DNA of 64,000 nt from Halobellus clavatus (GCF_900107195.1 NZ_FNPB01000001.1:372001-436000), one strand, 5' to 3'. Shown: positions 45,141 through 54,718, counted from the first letter of the stretch. Program-made: numbers and translations. Notes: generated by a model not told the origin, from the letters alone.

Positions 45141-45427
45141 GGCCGTCGACGCGGCGAACACGGGCGTGCGAACTGTTCTCGACTAGCGCGGAGTTTATGT
45201 GTGTCAGCGGTCAAACGGAGTGTGGGTACCGATACCGTACCCATCCGGTCACACTGGACGCTGACCACGTCCGACACCGCCGGATCCTGACCACGGTCGG
45301 GGGCGGCGTGTTGTCTCCAGACCACTCGCGGTGAAGGCTCGTCCCCGACCGACCGCAACGACCCCAGAGCGACTGCGCTCTCCTGCCGACCGGGAAGTAC
45401 ACAAGTCCCCGACGCGTCGTGCCGCGT
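45141..45427. other. Intergenic region upstream of Get3-like gene
   Basis: A 287-bp gap between the aminotransferase and Get3-like genes on the same strand. No coding frame with haloarchaeal composition and no RNA seen; it presumably carries the Get3-like gene promoter. Confidence 0.45.
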
Positions 45428-46672
45428 ATGTCGAGTATCGACGTCGACGCGGTCGACGAAGCCGAGAGTGACGACGAGTCCGATGGCAGCAGCGAGAGCC
45501 ACGATCACACCGTCGACGTCGAGGCGGTCGATCGGGTCGAGACGGACGACGTCGCGGGACTGCCCGACGAGATCGACGCCCCCGAGTACATCCTCTACGG
45601 CGGGAAGGGTGGCGTTGGGAAGACGACGATGGCGGCCGCGACGGGGCTGGCGTCCGCGGCGGCCGGGACCGCAACGCTCGTCGTGTCCACCGACCCGGCG
45701 CACTCGCTGTCGGATACCCTCGACGTGGACGTGCCTGCCGAACCGACGCGCATCCGCGAAGACGTCCCCCTGTACGCGGCCGAGATCGATCCGGACTCGG
45801 TCGTCGCCGGCCCGTTCGGGGGTGACAGCCCCGCCGCCGGCTCCGCGGGTGGCGGGGACCCCGGGGCGAGCGGCTTCGAGGAGGATGCAGCCGTCGAGGA
45901 CAACCCCTTCACCGGGGACGACGCGGTGGGGGCCGCGGGCCCGGGCGCGGCGGGCGAGTCGCCGTTCGGCGACCTCGGCGGGATGGAGGACCTCCTCGGC
46001 GGTGCGATGGGTCCCGGTTCGATGCCCGGGGCTGACGAGGCCGCGGCGATGCAGCAACTGCTCGAATATCTCGACGACCCGCGCTTCGACCGGGTCGTCG
46101 TCGACACGGCCCCGACGGGACACACGCTCAGGCTGTTGGAACTCCCCGAGATGATGGACTCGATGCTCGGGCGCATCGCGAAGATGCGACAGCAGTTCTC
46201 GGGGATGATGGAGGGCGTCAAGGGGATGTTCGGGATGGGATCGGACGATCCGACGCCGGATATCGACCTCGACGAACTCCGCGAACGGATCGAGCGCCTG
46301 CGGGCGGTGCTCAGAGACCCCACGAAGACCGACTTCCGCGTCGTGATGATCCCCGAGGAGATGAGCGTCGTCGAGACGGAACGGCTCGTCGACCGTCTCG
46401 ACGGCTACGGGATTCCGGTCCAGACGCTCGTCGTCAACCGCGTGATGCAGGACCTCGCCGACGTGACGAGCGCCGACGTCGACGAACGCTGGGTCGTCGC
46501 CCCCGATTTAGAGCACTGTGAGTTCTGCCAGCGCCGCTGGCAGGTCCAGCAGGACGCGATCCAGCGCGCGACCGACCTCTTCCGGGGACGGTCGGTAAAG
46601 CGCGTGCCGCTGCTCGCCGAGGAGGTCCGCGGGGAGCAGGCGCTCCGCGTCGTTGCCAACTGTCTGGGGTAG
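45428..46672 (+). CDS. ArsA/Get3-type ATPase
   Basis: A 414-residue P-loop ATPase of the ArsA/Get3 family. GGKGGVGKTT is the deviant Walker A, STDPAHSLSDTLD the switch I region, DTAPTGHTLR switch II, and CEFC near residue 360 is the zinc pair used by Get3 dimers for membrane-protein targeting. A Gly/Asp/Pro-rich, low-complexity insert at about residues 130-195 is a halophile feature. A Met-rich stretch follows (MMDSMLGRIAKMRQQF), as in Get3 client-binding regions. Tail-anchored-protein delivery is more likely than arsenic export. Confidence 0.9.
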   Translation: MSSIDVDAVDEAESDDESDGSSESHDHTVDVEAVDRVETDDVAGLPDEIDAPEYILYGGKGGVGKTTMAAATGLASAAAGTATLVVSTDPAHSLSDTLDVDVPAEPTRIREDVPLYAAEIDPDSVVAGPFGGDSPAAGSAGGGDPGASGFEEDAAVEDNPFTGDDAVGAAGPGAAGESPFGDLGGMEDLLGGAMGPGSMPGADEAAAMQQLLEYLDDPRFDRVVVDTAPTGHTLRLLELPEMMDSMLGRIAKMRQQFSGMMEGVKGMFGMGSDDPTPDIDLDELRERIERLRAVLRDPTKTDFRVVMIPEEMSVVETERLVDRLDGYGIPVQTLVVNRVMQDLADVTSADVDERWVVAPDLEHCEFCQRRWQVQQDAIQRATDLFRGRSVKRVPLLAEEVRGEQALRVVANCLG

Positions 46673-46705
46673 GCGTCCCGACCGCCGGAAGGAACTCGGC
46701 CTCGC

Positions 46706-47569
46706 TCAGAGTTTCCGAAGGTACCGGTAGGCCGTGTCGAACCACCGGGCCGGGAGGTGCCGTGCCAGTGTCGCGATCCGCGCGGCCGTCCCGGGCTGGT
46801 AACGCGCCCGCGGCTTCGTCGAGGAGGCGGCGTCGACGATGTCCTCGGCGACGCGCTCGGGCGGGATCGCTCCGAGGCCGTCGCCGCCGATCAGTTGGGT
46901 GTCGTCGAACAGTTCGTAGAACGACTCGTACGCGCCGGAACGCTCGACGCCGGTGAACTGAGAGCCGTCTCCGTCGTCGCCGCCCTCGTCGCCGTGGACC
47001 TCGCGGTCGACGCGATCGGAGAAGTTCGTCTCGACGGGGCCGGGCTCGATCACGGCGACGTCGATGCCGTACTCGTCGACCTCGTTGCGGAGCGCGTCGC
47101 TCATCGCCTCGAGCGCGAACTTCGAGCCGGCGTAGACGCCGCCGCCGGGGAAGGAGATCCGCCCGGCCGCACTGGAGACGTTCACGATGGTCCCGTCCTC
47201 CTGCTCACGTATGTGTGGCAGGACGGCGCGGATCAGCCGGTGCGGGCCGTAGACGTTCACGTCGAACTGCCGGTGGACCTTGTCGGTCGGCACGTCTTCG
47301 AGCGGGCCCATCTGTCCGAACCCGGCGTTGTTGACCAGACAGGAGATGTGCCCCTCCTCGTCGATGATTCGGTCGACCACGCGGTCGACGTCGTCCTGAT
47401 CGGTGACGTCGAGCGTCGCGATGCGACAGCCCTTCTCGCCGAGCGTCTCGATGTCTGCGGGGTTGCGCGCCGTCGCGTACACGGACCAATCTTCCTCGAG
47501 GAACTCGAGTGCCGCGGCGCGACCGATCCCGGACGAACAGCCGGTGATGAGGACCGTCTTCGGATGCAC
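46706..47569 (-). CDS. Short-chain dehydrogenase/reductase
   Basis: A 287-residue SDR. TGCSSGIG (cofactor loop), NNAGFGQ, SSAAGR with the catalytic Ser, YAGSK with the catalytic Tyr/Lys, then EPGPVETNF. The ATARNP segment following the second strand favours NADP. The C-terminal extension (about 230-287) includes a basic membrane-surface-like end (RYLRKL). Substrate unknown. Convergent with the Get3-like gene, divergent from malQ. Confidence 0.9.
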   Translation of the reverse strand: MHPKTVLITGCSSGIGRAAALEFLEEDWSVYATARNPADIETLGEKGCRIATLDVTDQDDVDRVVDRIIDEEGHISCLVNNAGFGQMGPLEDVPTDKVHRQFDVNVYGPHRLIRAVLPHIREQEDGTIVNVSSAAGRISFPGGGVYAGSKFALEAMSDALRNEVDEYGIDVAVIEPGPVETNFSDRVDREVHGDEGGDDGDGSQFTGVERSGAYESFYELFDDTQLIGGDGLGAIPPERVAEDIVDAASSTKPRARYQPGTAARIATLARHLPARWFDTAYRYLRKL

Positions 47570-47678
47570 GCCCGGAGTGACGACCCACGCGGAGGTAAAT
47601 CCCCGGTTCGTCGCCGCCGTGGGGAGAACTGTTCCCCTGCGGCCACACGCTTAACTTTCTGCCCGGGTAGGTCGGAGT

Positions 47679-49169
47679 ATGCAGTTCGACCGACGTGCCG
47701 GTGTTTTTCTCCACGTGACGTCGCTTCCCGGCCCGCACGGGATCGGCGATCTGGGGCAGAACGCGCGGCGCTTTCTCGACTGGCTCGCCGACGCGGAGCA
47801 GTCGTACTGGCAGTTCTGCCCACTCGGGCCGACGGCCCCGGTTCACGGCGATTCACCGTATCAGGCCTACTCCGCGTTCGCGGGAAACCCGCTGCTGGTG
47901 AATCTCGAGCGACTCGTCGATGCCGGGTATCTCGACCGCGAGGACCTCGAACCGATTCCCGACTTCTCCGACCACGACGTCGAGTACGATCGGGTCCGCG
48001 AGTACAAGACCGAGCGCCTCCGGACGGCGGCCGAGCGGTTCCACGCCGACGCCGACACGGCCGAGCGGGACGCGTTCGAGGCCTTCCGTGAACGCGAGTC
48101 GACGTGGCTCGACGACTACGCGCTGTTTATGGCGCTGCGGACGCGCTACGACGGCGCCTGGACCGACTGGCCCGAACCGGTTCGGACACGCGACCCCGAC
48201 GCCATCGCGGAGCACCGCGAGTCCCTCGCTGACGAGATTGCCTACCGGACGTTCGTCCAGTTCGTCTTCGATCGGCAGTGGCGCGCCGTCCGCGAGTACG
48301 CCCACGAGCGCGGGATCGACCTCGTCGGCGACCTCCCGATCTACGTCGCGCTCGACAGCGCCGACGTGTGGGCGAACCCCGAGGCGTTCGACCTGACCGA
48401 CGACGGACGGCCCGCGACCGTCGCCGGCGTTCCACCGAACCCGGGTGACGACGGCCAGCGCTGGGGGAACCCGGTCTACGACTGGGAGTCACTCCGCGCC
48501 GACGACTACGGCTGGTGGGTCGCGCGGCTGGAGCGGCTGTTCGACCTCGCCGACGTCACGCGGATCGACCACTTCAAAGGCTTCGACGAGTTCTGGGCAA
48601 TCCCCACCGACGCGGACGCGCCGGCCGAGGGCGAGTGGCGCGACGCGCCCGGTCACGACTTCTTCGAGACGCTGGCGGGCCGGTTCGGCGACCTCCCCTT
48701 CATCGTCGAAGACCTCGGCTTCGTGGACCAGGGGCTCGTCGACCTCCGTGATCGGTTCGGCTTCCCATCGATGCGTGTGCCCCACTACGCCGATTGGTGT
48801 CAGCAGGGGGATATGTACCAGCCGATGCACTACCCCGACAACAGCGTCGGCTACACCGCCACCCACGATACGGACACGGTCGTCGGGTACTACGAGTCGC
48901 TCTCGGCCGAGCAGCGGAGTTGTCTGGAGTACAACATCGGCGCGGACGGCTCGGAGATCAACTGGTCGCTGATCGAGGCGGTCTGGCGCTCTGACGCCGT
49001 CCTCGCGTTCACGACGCTGCAGGACGTCCTGGGGCTCGATAGTCACGCCCGATTCAACGAGCCCGGGACCACCCACGGCAACTGGACGTGGCGCGCCACC
49101 GCCGCGGCGTTCGACGACGACCTCGCCGACCGACTCGCCCGAGTCACCGACGAACACATCCGGAACTGA
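47679..49169 (+). CDS. malQ: 4-alpha-glucanotransferase (amylomaltase)
   Basis: GH77 enzyme of 496 residues moving glucan chains between maltodextrins. RRAGVFLHVTSLPGPHGIGD opens the family signature; DSPYQAYSAFAGNP follows. Catalytic residues appear as RIDHFKG (nucleophile Asp), FIVEDLG (acid/base Glu) and HDTDT (transition-state Asp), with EPGTTHGNWTWR near the end. No other glycan genes are nearby. Confidence 0.94.
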   Translation: MQFDRRAGVFLHVTSLPGPHGIGDLGQNARRFLDWLADAEQSYWQFCPLGPTAPVHGDSPYQAYSAFAGNPLLVNLERLVDAGYLDREDLEPIPDFSDHDVEYDRVREYKTERLRTAAERFHADADTAERDAFEAFRERESTWLDDYALFMALRTRYDGAWTDWPEPVRTRDPDAIAEHRESLADEIAYRTFVQFVFDRQWRAVREYAHERGIDLVGDLPIYVALDSADVWANPEAFDLTDDGRPATVAGVPPNPGDDGQRWGNPVYDWESLRADDYGWWVARLERLFDLADVTRIDHFKGFDEFWAIPTDADAPAEGEWRDAPGHDFFETLAGRFGDLPFIVEDLGFVDQGLVDLRDRFGFPSMRVPHYADWCQQGDMYQPMHYPDNSVGYTATHDTDTVVGYYESLSAEQRSCLEYNIGADGSEINWSLIEAVWRSDAVLAFTTLQDVLGLDSHARFNEPGTTHGNWTWRATAAAFDDDLADRLARVTDEHIRN

Positions 49170-49414
49170 CGGCGATCGATCGCTGGCGGACAGTCGGCAC
49201 TCTCGACCTGCGACCGCTTCCCGCGTCGACGTGCCGAACAACCGCGGACGACGCGGGGGCAACGCTCAGCGCATACCGCGGCTGGCCGCGGCATCTGTGA
49301 TAAACCTTCGTCAGTCGGTACGGTTCTACCGCCTTGATCTTGGTCCGACGTTGCTCCGATAGCCGCCGGGCCAGCATCGAAACCCCGATACGCACCGCTT
49401 CCCTTCCTCCGTCG

Positions 49415-50350
49415 ATGACCGATCCGTCGACGACGTTCGAGTCCGGTGCGCTTCCGCTCTCGGAGATCCCCGGGCCGTTCGATCTGCAGGCGACGCTGGA
49501 GAGCGGACAGTCGTACCTCTGGGACCGTGCCGACGACCGGATGTACGAGTCGATGGACGTCCACGGCGGCGACGCGTGGTACGAGACGGTCGTGCCGCCG
49601 ATCGAGGGCGTCACCGACGAGGACGTCGTCGTCCGCGTCCGCCAGCGCGACGGCGCCATCGAGTGGGAGGCGACGACCGATCCGGTCCCGCTCCTGACGC
49701 ATCTGCTCCGACTGGACGACGACCTCGACGCGATCTACGAAGCGACGCCCGACGACGACCTCATCGAGCGGGCCTACGACGCCTACCGCGGAATGCGACT
49801 GGTCCGCGACCCGCCGTTCCCGTGTCTCGTCTCGTTCATCTGCTCGGCGCAGATGCGCGTCTCCCGCATCCACGGGATGCAACTCGCACTCGCGCGGGAG
49901 TTCGGCACGGCCTACACCGTCGGCGGCGAGACGTTCCGGGCGTTTCCCCGCCCGGACCAACTGGCCGCCCGGACCGAGGGCGAGCTCCGAGAGCTCAAAC
50001 TCGGGTACCGGGCGCCGTACGTCCAGCGGACCGCCGAGATGGTCGCCGACGGCGAAGCCCACCCGCGCGAGGCAGTCGGCCTGCCGTACGAGGAGGCCCG
50101 CGAGTCGCTGACGCGGTTCGTCGGCGTCGGCGACAAGGTGGCGGACTGCGTCCTCCTGTTCTCGCTCGGCTACCTCCAGGCGGTGCCGCTCGACACCTGG
50201 ATCCGGAGTGCGATCGCCGAGCACTACCCCGAGTGCGATCGCGGCAACTACGCGAAGACGTCCCGGGCACTCCGCGAGCGACTCGGCGGCGAGTACGCCG
50301 GCTACGCTCAGACGTACCTTTTCTATTACCTCCGAGCACGCGGCGAATAG
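49415..50350 (+). CDS. ogg: 8-oxoguanine DNA glycosylase/AP lyase (OGG type)
   Basis: Base-excision repair enzyme of 311 residues. It has an N-terminal OGG-type domain (FDLQATLESGQSYLW), then a helix-hairpin-helix GVGDKVADCVLLFSLG with the catalytic Lys, and AVPLDTWIRS with the catalytic Asp. The DKVADC...VPLD arrangement matches human OGG1 better than AlkA. A CSAQMRVSRI segment provides a DNA-contact helix. Start MTDPSTTFES is chosen; the upstream extension looks non-coding. Confidence 0.9.
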   Translation: MTDPSTTFESGALPLSEIPGPFDLQATLESGQSYLWDRADDRMYESMDVHGGDAWYETVVPPIEGVTDEDVVVRVRQRDGAIEWEATTDPVPLLTHLLRLDDDLDAIYEATPDDDLIERAYDAYRGMRLVRDPPFPCLVSFICSAQMRVSRIHGMQLALAREFGTAYTVGGETFRAFPRPDQLAARTEGELRELKLGYRAPYVQRTAEMVADGEAHPREAVGLPYEEARESLTRFVGVGDKVADCVLLFSLGYLQAVPLDTWIRSAIAEHYPECDRGNYAKTSRALRERLGGEYAGYAQTYLFYYLRARGE

Positions 50351-50409
50351 CGCCGAGTGCCCCTCACAGCGGCGAACCTTTGATGCCGCCGGCGATGCTA
50401 CTGTCTAGT

Positions 50410-50877
50410 ATGGACTGCAGAGTCGTCGTCGAGGCCGCCATCCCGGTGTACGACGTGACGACGCCCGACGAGGCGATCCGCATCGCCATCTCGAAGACGG
50501 GCGAGATGCTGAACCCCGATCTGAGTTACGTCGAGATTTCGATGGGGTCGCGGACGTCGCCCGCCGGTGAAGAACTCCCACCGGCGTTCATCGCCGCCGA
50601 CGAGGCGCTCGTCGCCCTCGAACTGGAGATGACGGTCTTCAACGTGGAGCAACAGGAGCACGCCACTCGCATCGCTCGCAAAGAGATCGGCCAGCGCCTC
50701 GAGAACGTCCCGCTGAAGGTCCTGACCGTCGAGGAGATCGACGAAGACGACGACACCGAGTCGGACGCCGAGGACGACACGTCGACCCAGGCCGAGGACG
50801 ACACGGACGCCGACGCGGACGACAGGTCAGACGACGACCTCATCCCGGAGTTCGACGACCTTGTCGAAGACGGATAG
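50410..50877 (+). CDS. DUF555/UPF0212 family protein
   Basis: A 155-residue protein. The core (1 to about 118) begins MDCRVVVEAAIPVYDVTTPDEA and contains VEISMGSR, FIAADEALVALELEMTVFNV and EIGQRLENVPLKV, as in archaeal UPF0212 proteins. The last 40 residues are almost all Asp, Glu, Thr and Ser. No biochemical role is known. It follows ogg by 59 bp and could be co-transcribed. Confidence 0.88.
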   Translation: MDCRVVVEAAIPVYDVTTPDEAIRIAISKTGEMLNPDLSYVEISMGSRTSPAGEELPPAFIAADEALVALELEMTVFNVEQQEHATRIARKEIGQRLENVPLKVLTVEEIDEDDDTESDAEDDTSTQAEDDTDADADDRSDDDLIPEFDDLVEDG

Positions 50878-51023
50878 ACGGGACGCGACTGCGCTCGCGG
50901 CCCTCACGCTCACGGGCGGCCAGTGGACAGACATTTTCTTTTGTGCACTTATCCGCACGATCCGGATCTAAAATCGCGAAGTGAACCGATACAATGGTGT
51001 ATCAGGAGCCGACAGGTGTCGGT

Positions 51024-51398
51024 ATGTCCCAATCGACGCTGTACGAGCGGCTTGGTGGACACGACGGGATCCGTGCGGTTGTCGACGACTTCTACGACCG
51101 ACTGCTCGAAGACGACTTGGTGGGTCCGCTGTTCGAGGACGCCGACCTCGAGCGCCTCAGAAAGACGCAGACGGACTTCCTGTGCGAGGCGGCCGGTGGG
51201 CCCGAAACCTACGATGCGGCCCCCGTCGAAGAGGCACACAGCCACGTCCCGTTCACCGAAGCGCACATCGAGCGCGCGGTCGAGCACCTGCAGGACAGTC
51301 TCGACGCGTACGACGTCCCCGAGTCGGACGCGCAGGCTGTCGTCGGGGCCGTCGCGTCGTATCGCGCGGAGTTACTCGCGAACGGAGACGACGACTGA
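51024..51398 (+). CDS. Truncated hemoglobin (group I-like)
   Basis: A 124-residue 2-over-2 globin. SQSTLYERLGGHDGIRAVVDDFYDRLLEDD is the N-terminal region with the B10 Tyr of DFYDRLL, and EEAHSHVPFTEAHIERAVEHL carries the proximal heme His. It binds O2 or NO; detoxification or oxygen sensing is usual. A GTATG start at MSQSTL is used; MVYQEP, ten codons earlier, is the alternative. Confidence 0.88.
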   Translation: MSQSTLYERLGGHDGIRAVVDDFYDRLLEDDLVGPLFEDADLERLRKTQTDFLCEAAGGPETYDAAPVEEAHSHVPFTEAHIERAVEHLQDSLDAYDVPESDAQAVVGAVASYRAELLANGDDD

Positions 51399-51520
51399 CC
51401 GGCGGCGCGCCGGGAGAGACACGATCAGCGCCGGGCGGCGAGGGCGCGGCCGCACGGGGTGTCGACGGCGCTGTCGCTCGGACGAGAGAGAGTGATAGAG
51501 AAGTGGCGAAGCCGTCGGAA

Positions 51521-51757
51521 TCAGTCGGCAGCGGCAGCGACGCGGTCCTGTTCGACTTCGTCCATCGAGGACGTGATTCCTTTGACCAGTTTAAAAACCG
51601 CAGCCTTGTGATCTGTCTTCGACTTGTGAATCGATGTCGGTCGGACGCCGAGTTCGTTGTATGCTTCGAGCGAGACTTCTTCGTCTTCCCACGATTCGAC
51701 CTGGGTATGTACCTCTGCAAGCAGGCCGTGAAGGTGGATGAGCTCCTGCTTCTTCAT
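51521..51757 (-). CDS. UPF0058 family small protein
   Basis: A 78-residue helical protein that begins MKKQELIHLHGLLAEV and contains SLEAYNELGVRPTSIHKSK and HKAAVFKLVKGITSS, typical of the archaeal UPF0058 family, which has no established function. An AT-rich palindromic block overlaps its promoter (separate entry). Confidence 0.88.
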   Translation of the reverse strand: MKKQELIHLHGLLAEVHTQVESWEDEEVSLEAYNELGVRPTSIHKSKTDHKAAVFKLVKGITSSMDEVEQDRVAAAAD

Positions 51758-51781
51758 GAGCAACCAAGGCTTGAGACCGGA

Positions 51782-51799
51782 AGGATATATTATTATCCT
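51782..51799 (-). promoter_or_regulatory. Palindrome overlapping the UPF0058 promoter
   Basis: AGGATA (51782-51787) and TATCCT (51794-51799) flank TATTAT about 25-42 bp upstream of the start of the UPF0058 gene. The block includes the TATA element, so a dimeric regulator bound here would compete with TBP. Confidence 0.45.
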
Positions 51800-51961
51800 G
51801 AGTCTCGTTAACATACTACTGTGCGATTCGGGGCCGAAAGGGCCGCATTCGGCCGATTTACTGTTTTCAATGATGAAGGATGTACGCCGTCCGCGATGTT
51901 TACCCACGGGGCGCTCGCGAGTATATGAACGCTTTACATCACGCATCCCCTTGCCTCGAAT

Positions 51962-52369
51962 ATGGACTACCAGGACCAACTCGATCGAGCACTCGAGCAG
52001 TCCCCGGACATCGCGGAGGGTGGCGAACGGTTCGAGGTCCCGGATCCCGACGTCCGGCCCGAGGGTAACGTCACCGTCTGGGAGAACTTCGAGGCGACCT
52101 ACGACCGACTCGCGCGTGACCCGGATCATCTGGTCCGATTTATGCAGTCTGAACTCGGCACGAGCGCGCAGATCGACGACCGCGGCCGCGCGCGATTCAC
52201 TGGCGATTTCAAACAGCGGCGCGTCGAAAGCGCGCTCGAGACCTACGTCGACGACTTCGTCACCTGCAGCGAGTGCGCTTCGCCGGACACGCGGCTCGTC
52301 GAGGAGCGGGGAACGACCGTTCTGAAGTGCGACGCCTGCGGCGCGCTCTCGTCGGTCCCGGATCTCTGA
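51962..52369 (+). CDS. eif2b: Translation initiation factor aIF2 subunit beta
   Basis: A 135-residue subunit of the aIF2 trimer that delivers initiator tRNA. TVWENFEATYDRLARDPDHLVRF is in the core alpha-beta domain, followed by FKQRRVESALETYVDDFVTC and a zinc ribbon, CSEC and CDAC, with LVEERGTTVLKC between them. It follows the short archaeal form, with no fused domain. A GTATG-like ATG with a leaderless promoter is likely. Confidence 0.95.
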   Translation: MDYQDQLDRALEQSPDIAEGGERFEVPDPDVRPEGNVTVWENFEATYDRLARDPDHLVRFMQSELGTSAQIDDRGRARFTGDFKQRRVESALETYVDDFVTCSECASPDTRLVEERGTTVLKCDACGALSSVPDL

Positions 52370-52444
52370 GACCGTTTCGGCTCTCCGAACTGTCCGCTCG
52401 AATCAGTGAGAGAGGCATCCGCACGAGAAACAACGGCGGTGTCG

Positions 52445-52624
52445 CTACTCGAACTGCTTGACTGCGTCGAGGTCGCGTTCAGTCCGCATAAATTCCGCGA
52501 GCCGGCGGGTCGCCCCACAGGCGGAGCACGTGAAGTTCTCGCGGTGGCCGGGCAGCGCAGTCGGTTGCGCCTCCCAGTCTTTGCCACATTCAGGACACAG
52601 TAGCCGCACAAACGCTTCGACCAT
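52445..52624 (-). CDS. Small CPxCG zinc-finger protein (59 residues)
   Basis: Reads MVEAFVRLLCPECGKDWEAQ, then ENFTCSACGATRRLAEF and TERDLDAVKQFE. Two CxxCG knuckles (CPECG and CSACG) should bind one zinc ion. The proteins are abundant in haloarchaea and several are linked to motility or biofilm changes, though this one is unassigned. It lies between the convergent eif2b gene and tfb. Confidence 0.82.
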   Translation of the reverse strand: MVEAFVRLLCPECGKDWEAQPTALPGHRENFTCSACGATRRLAEFMRTERDLDAVKQFE

Positions 52625-52705
52625 AGCCGAGCAGACTCTCGGTACGTCAATAAAGGTTGGTGAGTGGACGACGGCACCCGCTCGGTCCCCTCCCAGAAAA
52701 CCGAG

Positions 52706-53716
52706 TTACGCGACCGCGCCGGCCTCGTCAGGATCTTCGACTTCGAGCAGTTCCTTGTATCGGTTCCGGATGGTGACTTCCGAGACGTCGGCCACCTCGC
52801 TCACCTCGCTCTGGGTCACCTTCTCGTTGGTGAGCAGCGCCGCCGCGTAGACCGCGGCCGCGGCGAGGCCGACCGGCGACTTCCCGGAGTGGATGGCCGC
52901 GCGCTTGGCCTTCCGGAGCAGTTCGCGAGCCGTCCGCTCGGCCTCGTCGGAGAGGTCGAGATCGGACGCAAACCGCGGCACGTACTGCTCGGGGTCCGCG
53001 GGCTCGACCTCCAGTTTGAGTTCGCGAACGACGTAGCGGTACGTCCGGGTCAGTTCCATCTTGTCGACGCGGGAGACGCGCTCGATCTCGTCGAGCGAGC
53101 GCGGGGTCCCCGCCTGGCGTGCGGCCGCGTACAGCGACGCGGTCGCGACGCCCTCGATAGAGCGGCCGGGGAGCAGGTCCTCGTCGAGCGCGCGGCGGTA
53201 GATGACCGAGGCGGTCTCGCGGACGTTCTCCGGGAGGCCGAGGGCCGAGGCCATCCGGTCGATCTCCCCGAGCGCCTGCTTGAGGTTTCGCTCCTTCGAG
53301 TCGCGGGTGCGGAAGCGCTCGTTCCAGGTCCGCAGCCGCTGCATCTGCTCTCGCTGCCGCGACGAGAGGGAGTTGCCGTAGGCGTCTTTGTTCTGCCAAC
53401 CGATGTTGGTCGACAGCCCCTTGTCGTGCATCAGGTTCGTCGTCGGCGCGCCGACGCGGGATTTGCGGTCCCGCTCGGCGCTGTCGAAGGCGCGCCACTC
53501 GGGGCCACGGTCGATCGAGTCCTCGTCGACGACCAGCCCACAGTCCGCACAGACCGTCTCGCCGCGGGCCTCGTCGCTGATGAGCGGGCCGCTGCACTCG
53601 GGACAGACCTGTTGCTCGTCCTCAGTTTGCTCGGAGGCTCGCTCGTCCGTCTGTTGGTTCTCCGGTTGGGATTCGGTGCGTTCTGCTACGTGGTCTCGGG
53701 TGCGTGTGTCACTCAT
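52706..53716 (-). CDS. tfb: Transcription initiation factor TFB
   Basis: TFIIB homolog of 336 residues that bridges TBP-DNA and RNA polymerase. A Gln/Glu-rich N-terminal tail, the zinc ribbon CPEC...CADCG (about 38-60), the B-finger/reader VGAPTTNLMHDKGLSTNI, and two cyclin folds (about 140-235 and 240-330) including SIEGVATASLYAAARQ and KSPVGLAAAAVYAAALL. Haloarchaea encode several TFBs, so this need not be the housekeeping one. The nearest TATA-like element is near 53800-53808, giving an unusually long leader. Confidence 0.95.
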   Translation of the reverse strand: MSDTRTRDHVAERTESQPENQQTDERASEQTEDEQQVCPECSGPLISDEARGETVCADCGLVVDEDSIDRGPEWRAFDSAERDRKSRVGAPTTNLMHDKGLSTNIGWQNKDAYGNSLSSRQREQMQRLRTWNERFRTRDSKERNLKQALGEIDRMASALGLPENVRETASVIYRRALDEDLLPGRSIEGVATASLYAAARQAGTPRSLDEIERVSRVDKMELTRTYRYVVRELKLEVEPADPEQYVPRFASDLDLSDEAERTARELLRKAKRAAIHSGKSPVGLAAAAVYAAALLTNEKVTQSEVSEVADVSEVTIRNRYKELLEVEDPDEAGAVA

Positions 53717-53799
53717 AACTGGGAGGGGTTCGTCCGTAACCGGGAGCAGAAAGAGAGAGCCCGGCCCGAACTGACCTTACTACGTGTAAGGACCTCGCA

Positions 53800-53914
53800 T
53801 ATTTAAACGTTTTGTTCGGCTAAAGTGCCGTCATACACGATCTTTACCGCTATATGCGGCTGTATCGCGCTATCGCTGTCGGGTGTCGAGCGAGTTTCGT
53901 ACGTATATATACGT
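53800..53914 (-). promoter_or_regulatory. AT-rich upstream region of tfb with a palindrome
   Basis: On the minus strand TTTAAATAT near 53800-53808 is about 85-90 bp before the tfb ATG, so the transcript would have a leader of around 60 nt. Further upstream ACGTATATATACGT (53901-53914) is a perfect 14-bp palindrome. Either could serve tfb regulation; this is inference. Confidence 0.4.
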
Positions 53915-53979
53915 TCCGTACAGAATCGGCCGTGCAAACGAGCCACGAGGTCGCGAATCGGCCCCCGTCTCCGAGCGGC

Positions 53980-54714
53980 CTATTCCTCGGTGTCGAACAG
54001 GTCCCACCGGTCGACGATCAGGCCGTCGACGCCGGCCGCGACGAGGTCTGTCGCGACGCCTGCGTCGGCGATGGTCCAGACGTTGACTTCGAGGCCAGCG
54101 GCGTGCGCCGCATCGACGATGTCGGTACTGAAGACCAGACGGGCCGCCGGATGAACCGCCCCACAGCCCAGATTCGTCGCGATCGACACTGCGAGGTCGG
54201 GTTCGTCGAAGAAGAGGTATCCCAGTTCCGCCGTCGGAATCGGGGCTCGGAGTTCGCGAAGCGCGTCGACGTCGAACGACGAGAACAGCAGGTCGTTTTC
54301 GACCCTCTCGACCGTCGAGGCGAGTTCGGCGGCCATCCCGTCGTGCTTGAGTTCGACGTTGACCGCGGTGTCGTCGGGAACGGCGTCCAGGAACGGCCCG
54401 AGTTGCGGGATCGGCTCCCCGGAGTCGCCGACTGTCAGCGTCCGCAGCGTCGCCCAGTCCGTCTCGGTGACCGGGCCGGAGGCGTCCGTCAGCCGGTTGA
54501 GGTCGTCGTCGTGAAAGACGACGAGTTCCCCCGACCCGCACCGCTGGACGTCGATCTCGATCATCTCGACGTGCGGTGCGGCGCGGGTCGCCGACAGCAC
54601 CGTGTTCTCGGGATACTGCGCGGCACAGCCGCGGTGGGCGATCAGCGTGACATCGCCGGCGGCAGGGTCGTCCGTCACCGCGTCCTCGGTCGGCGATCCG
54701 TCGGTCGTGCCCAT
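53980..54714 (-). CDS. ugpQ: Glycerophosphodiester phosphodiesterase
   Basis: Hydrolyses glycerophosphodiesters to glycerol-3-phosphate and an alcohol; 244 residues. IAHRGCAAQYPENTVLSA (catalytic His region), EIDVQ, VVFHDDDLNRLTD (second His), NVELKHDG and VNVWTIAD are GDPD-family marks. It is the last gene of the uptake operon, 4 bp after the ATPase gene, and supplies the pathway with glycerol-3-phosphate inside the cell. Confidence 0.93.
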   Translation of the reverse strand: MGTTDGSPTEDAVTDDPAAGDVTLIAHRGCAAQYPENTVLSATRAAPHVEMIEIDVQRCGSGELVVFHDDDLNRLTDASGPVTETDWATLRTLTVGDSGEPIPQLGPFLDAVPDDTAVNVELKHDGMAAELASTVERVENDLLFSSFDVDALRELRAPIPTAELGYLFFDEPDLAVSIATNLGCGAVHPAARLVFSTDIVDAAHAAGLEVNVWTIADAGVATDLVAAGVDGLIVDRWDLFDTEE

Positions 54715-54718
54715 CTGT

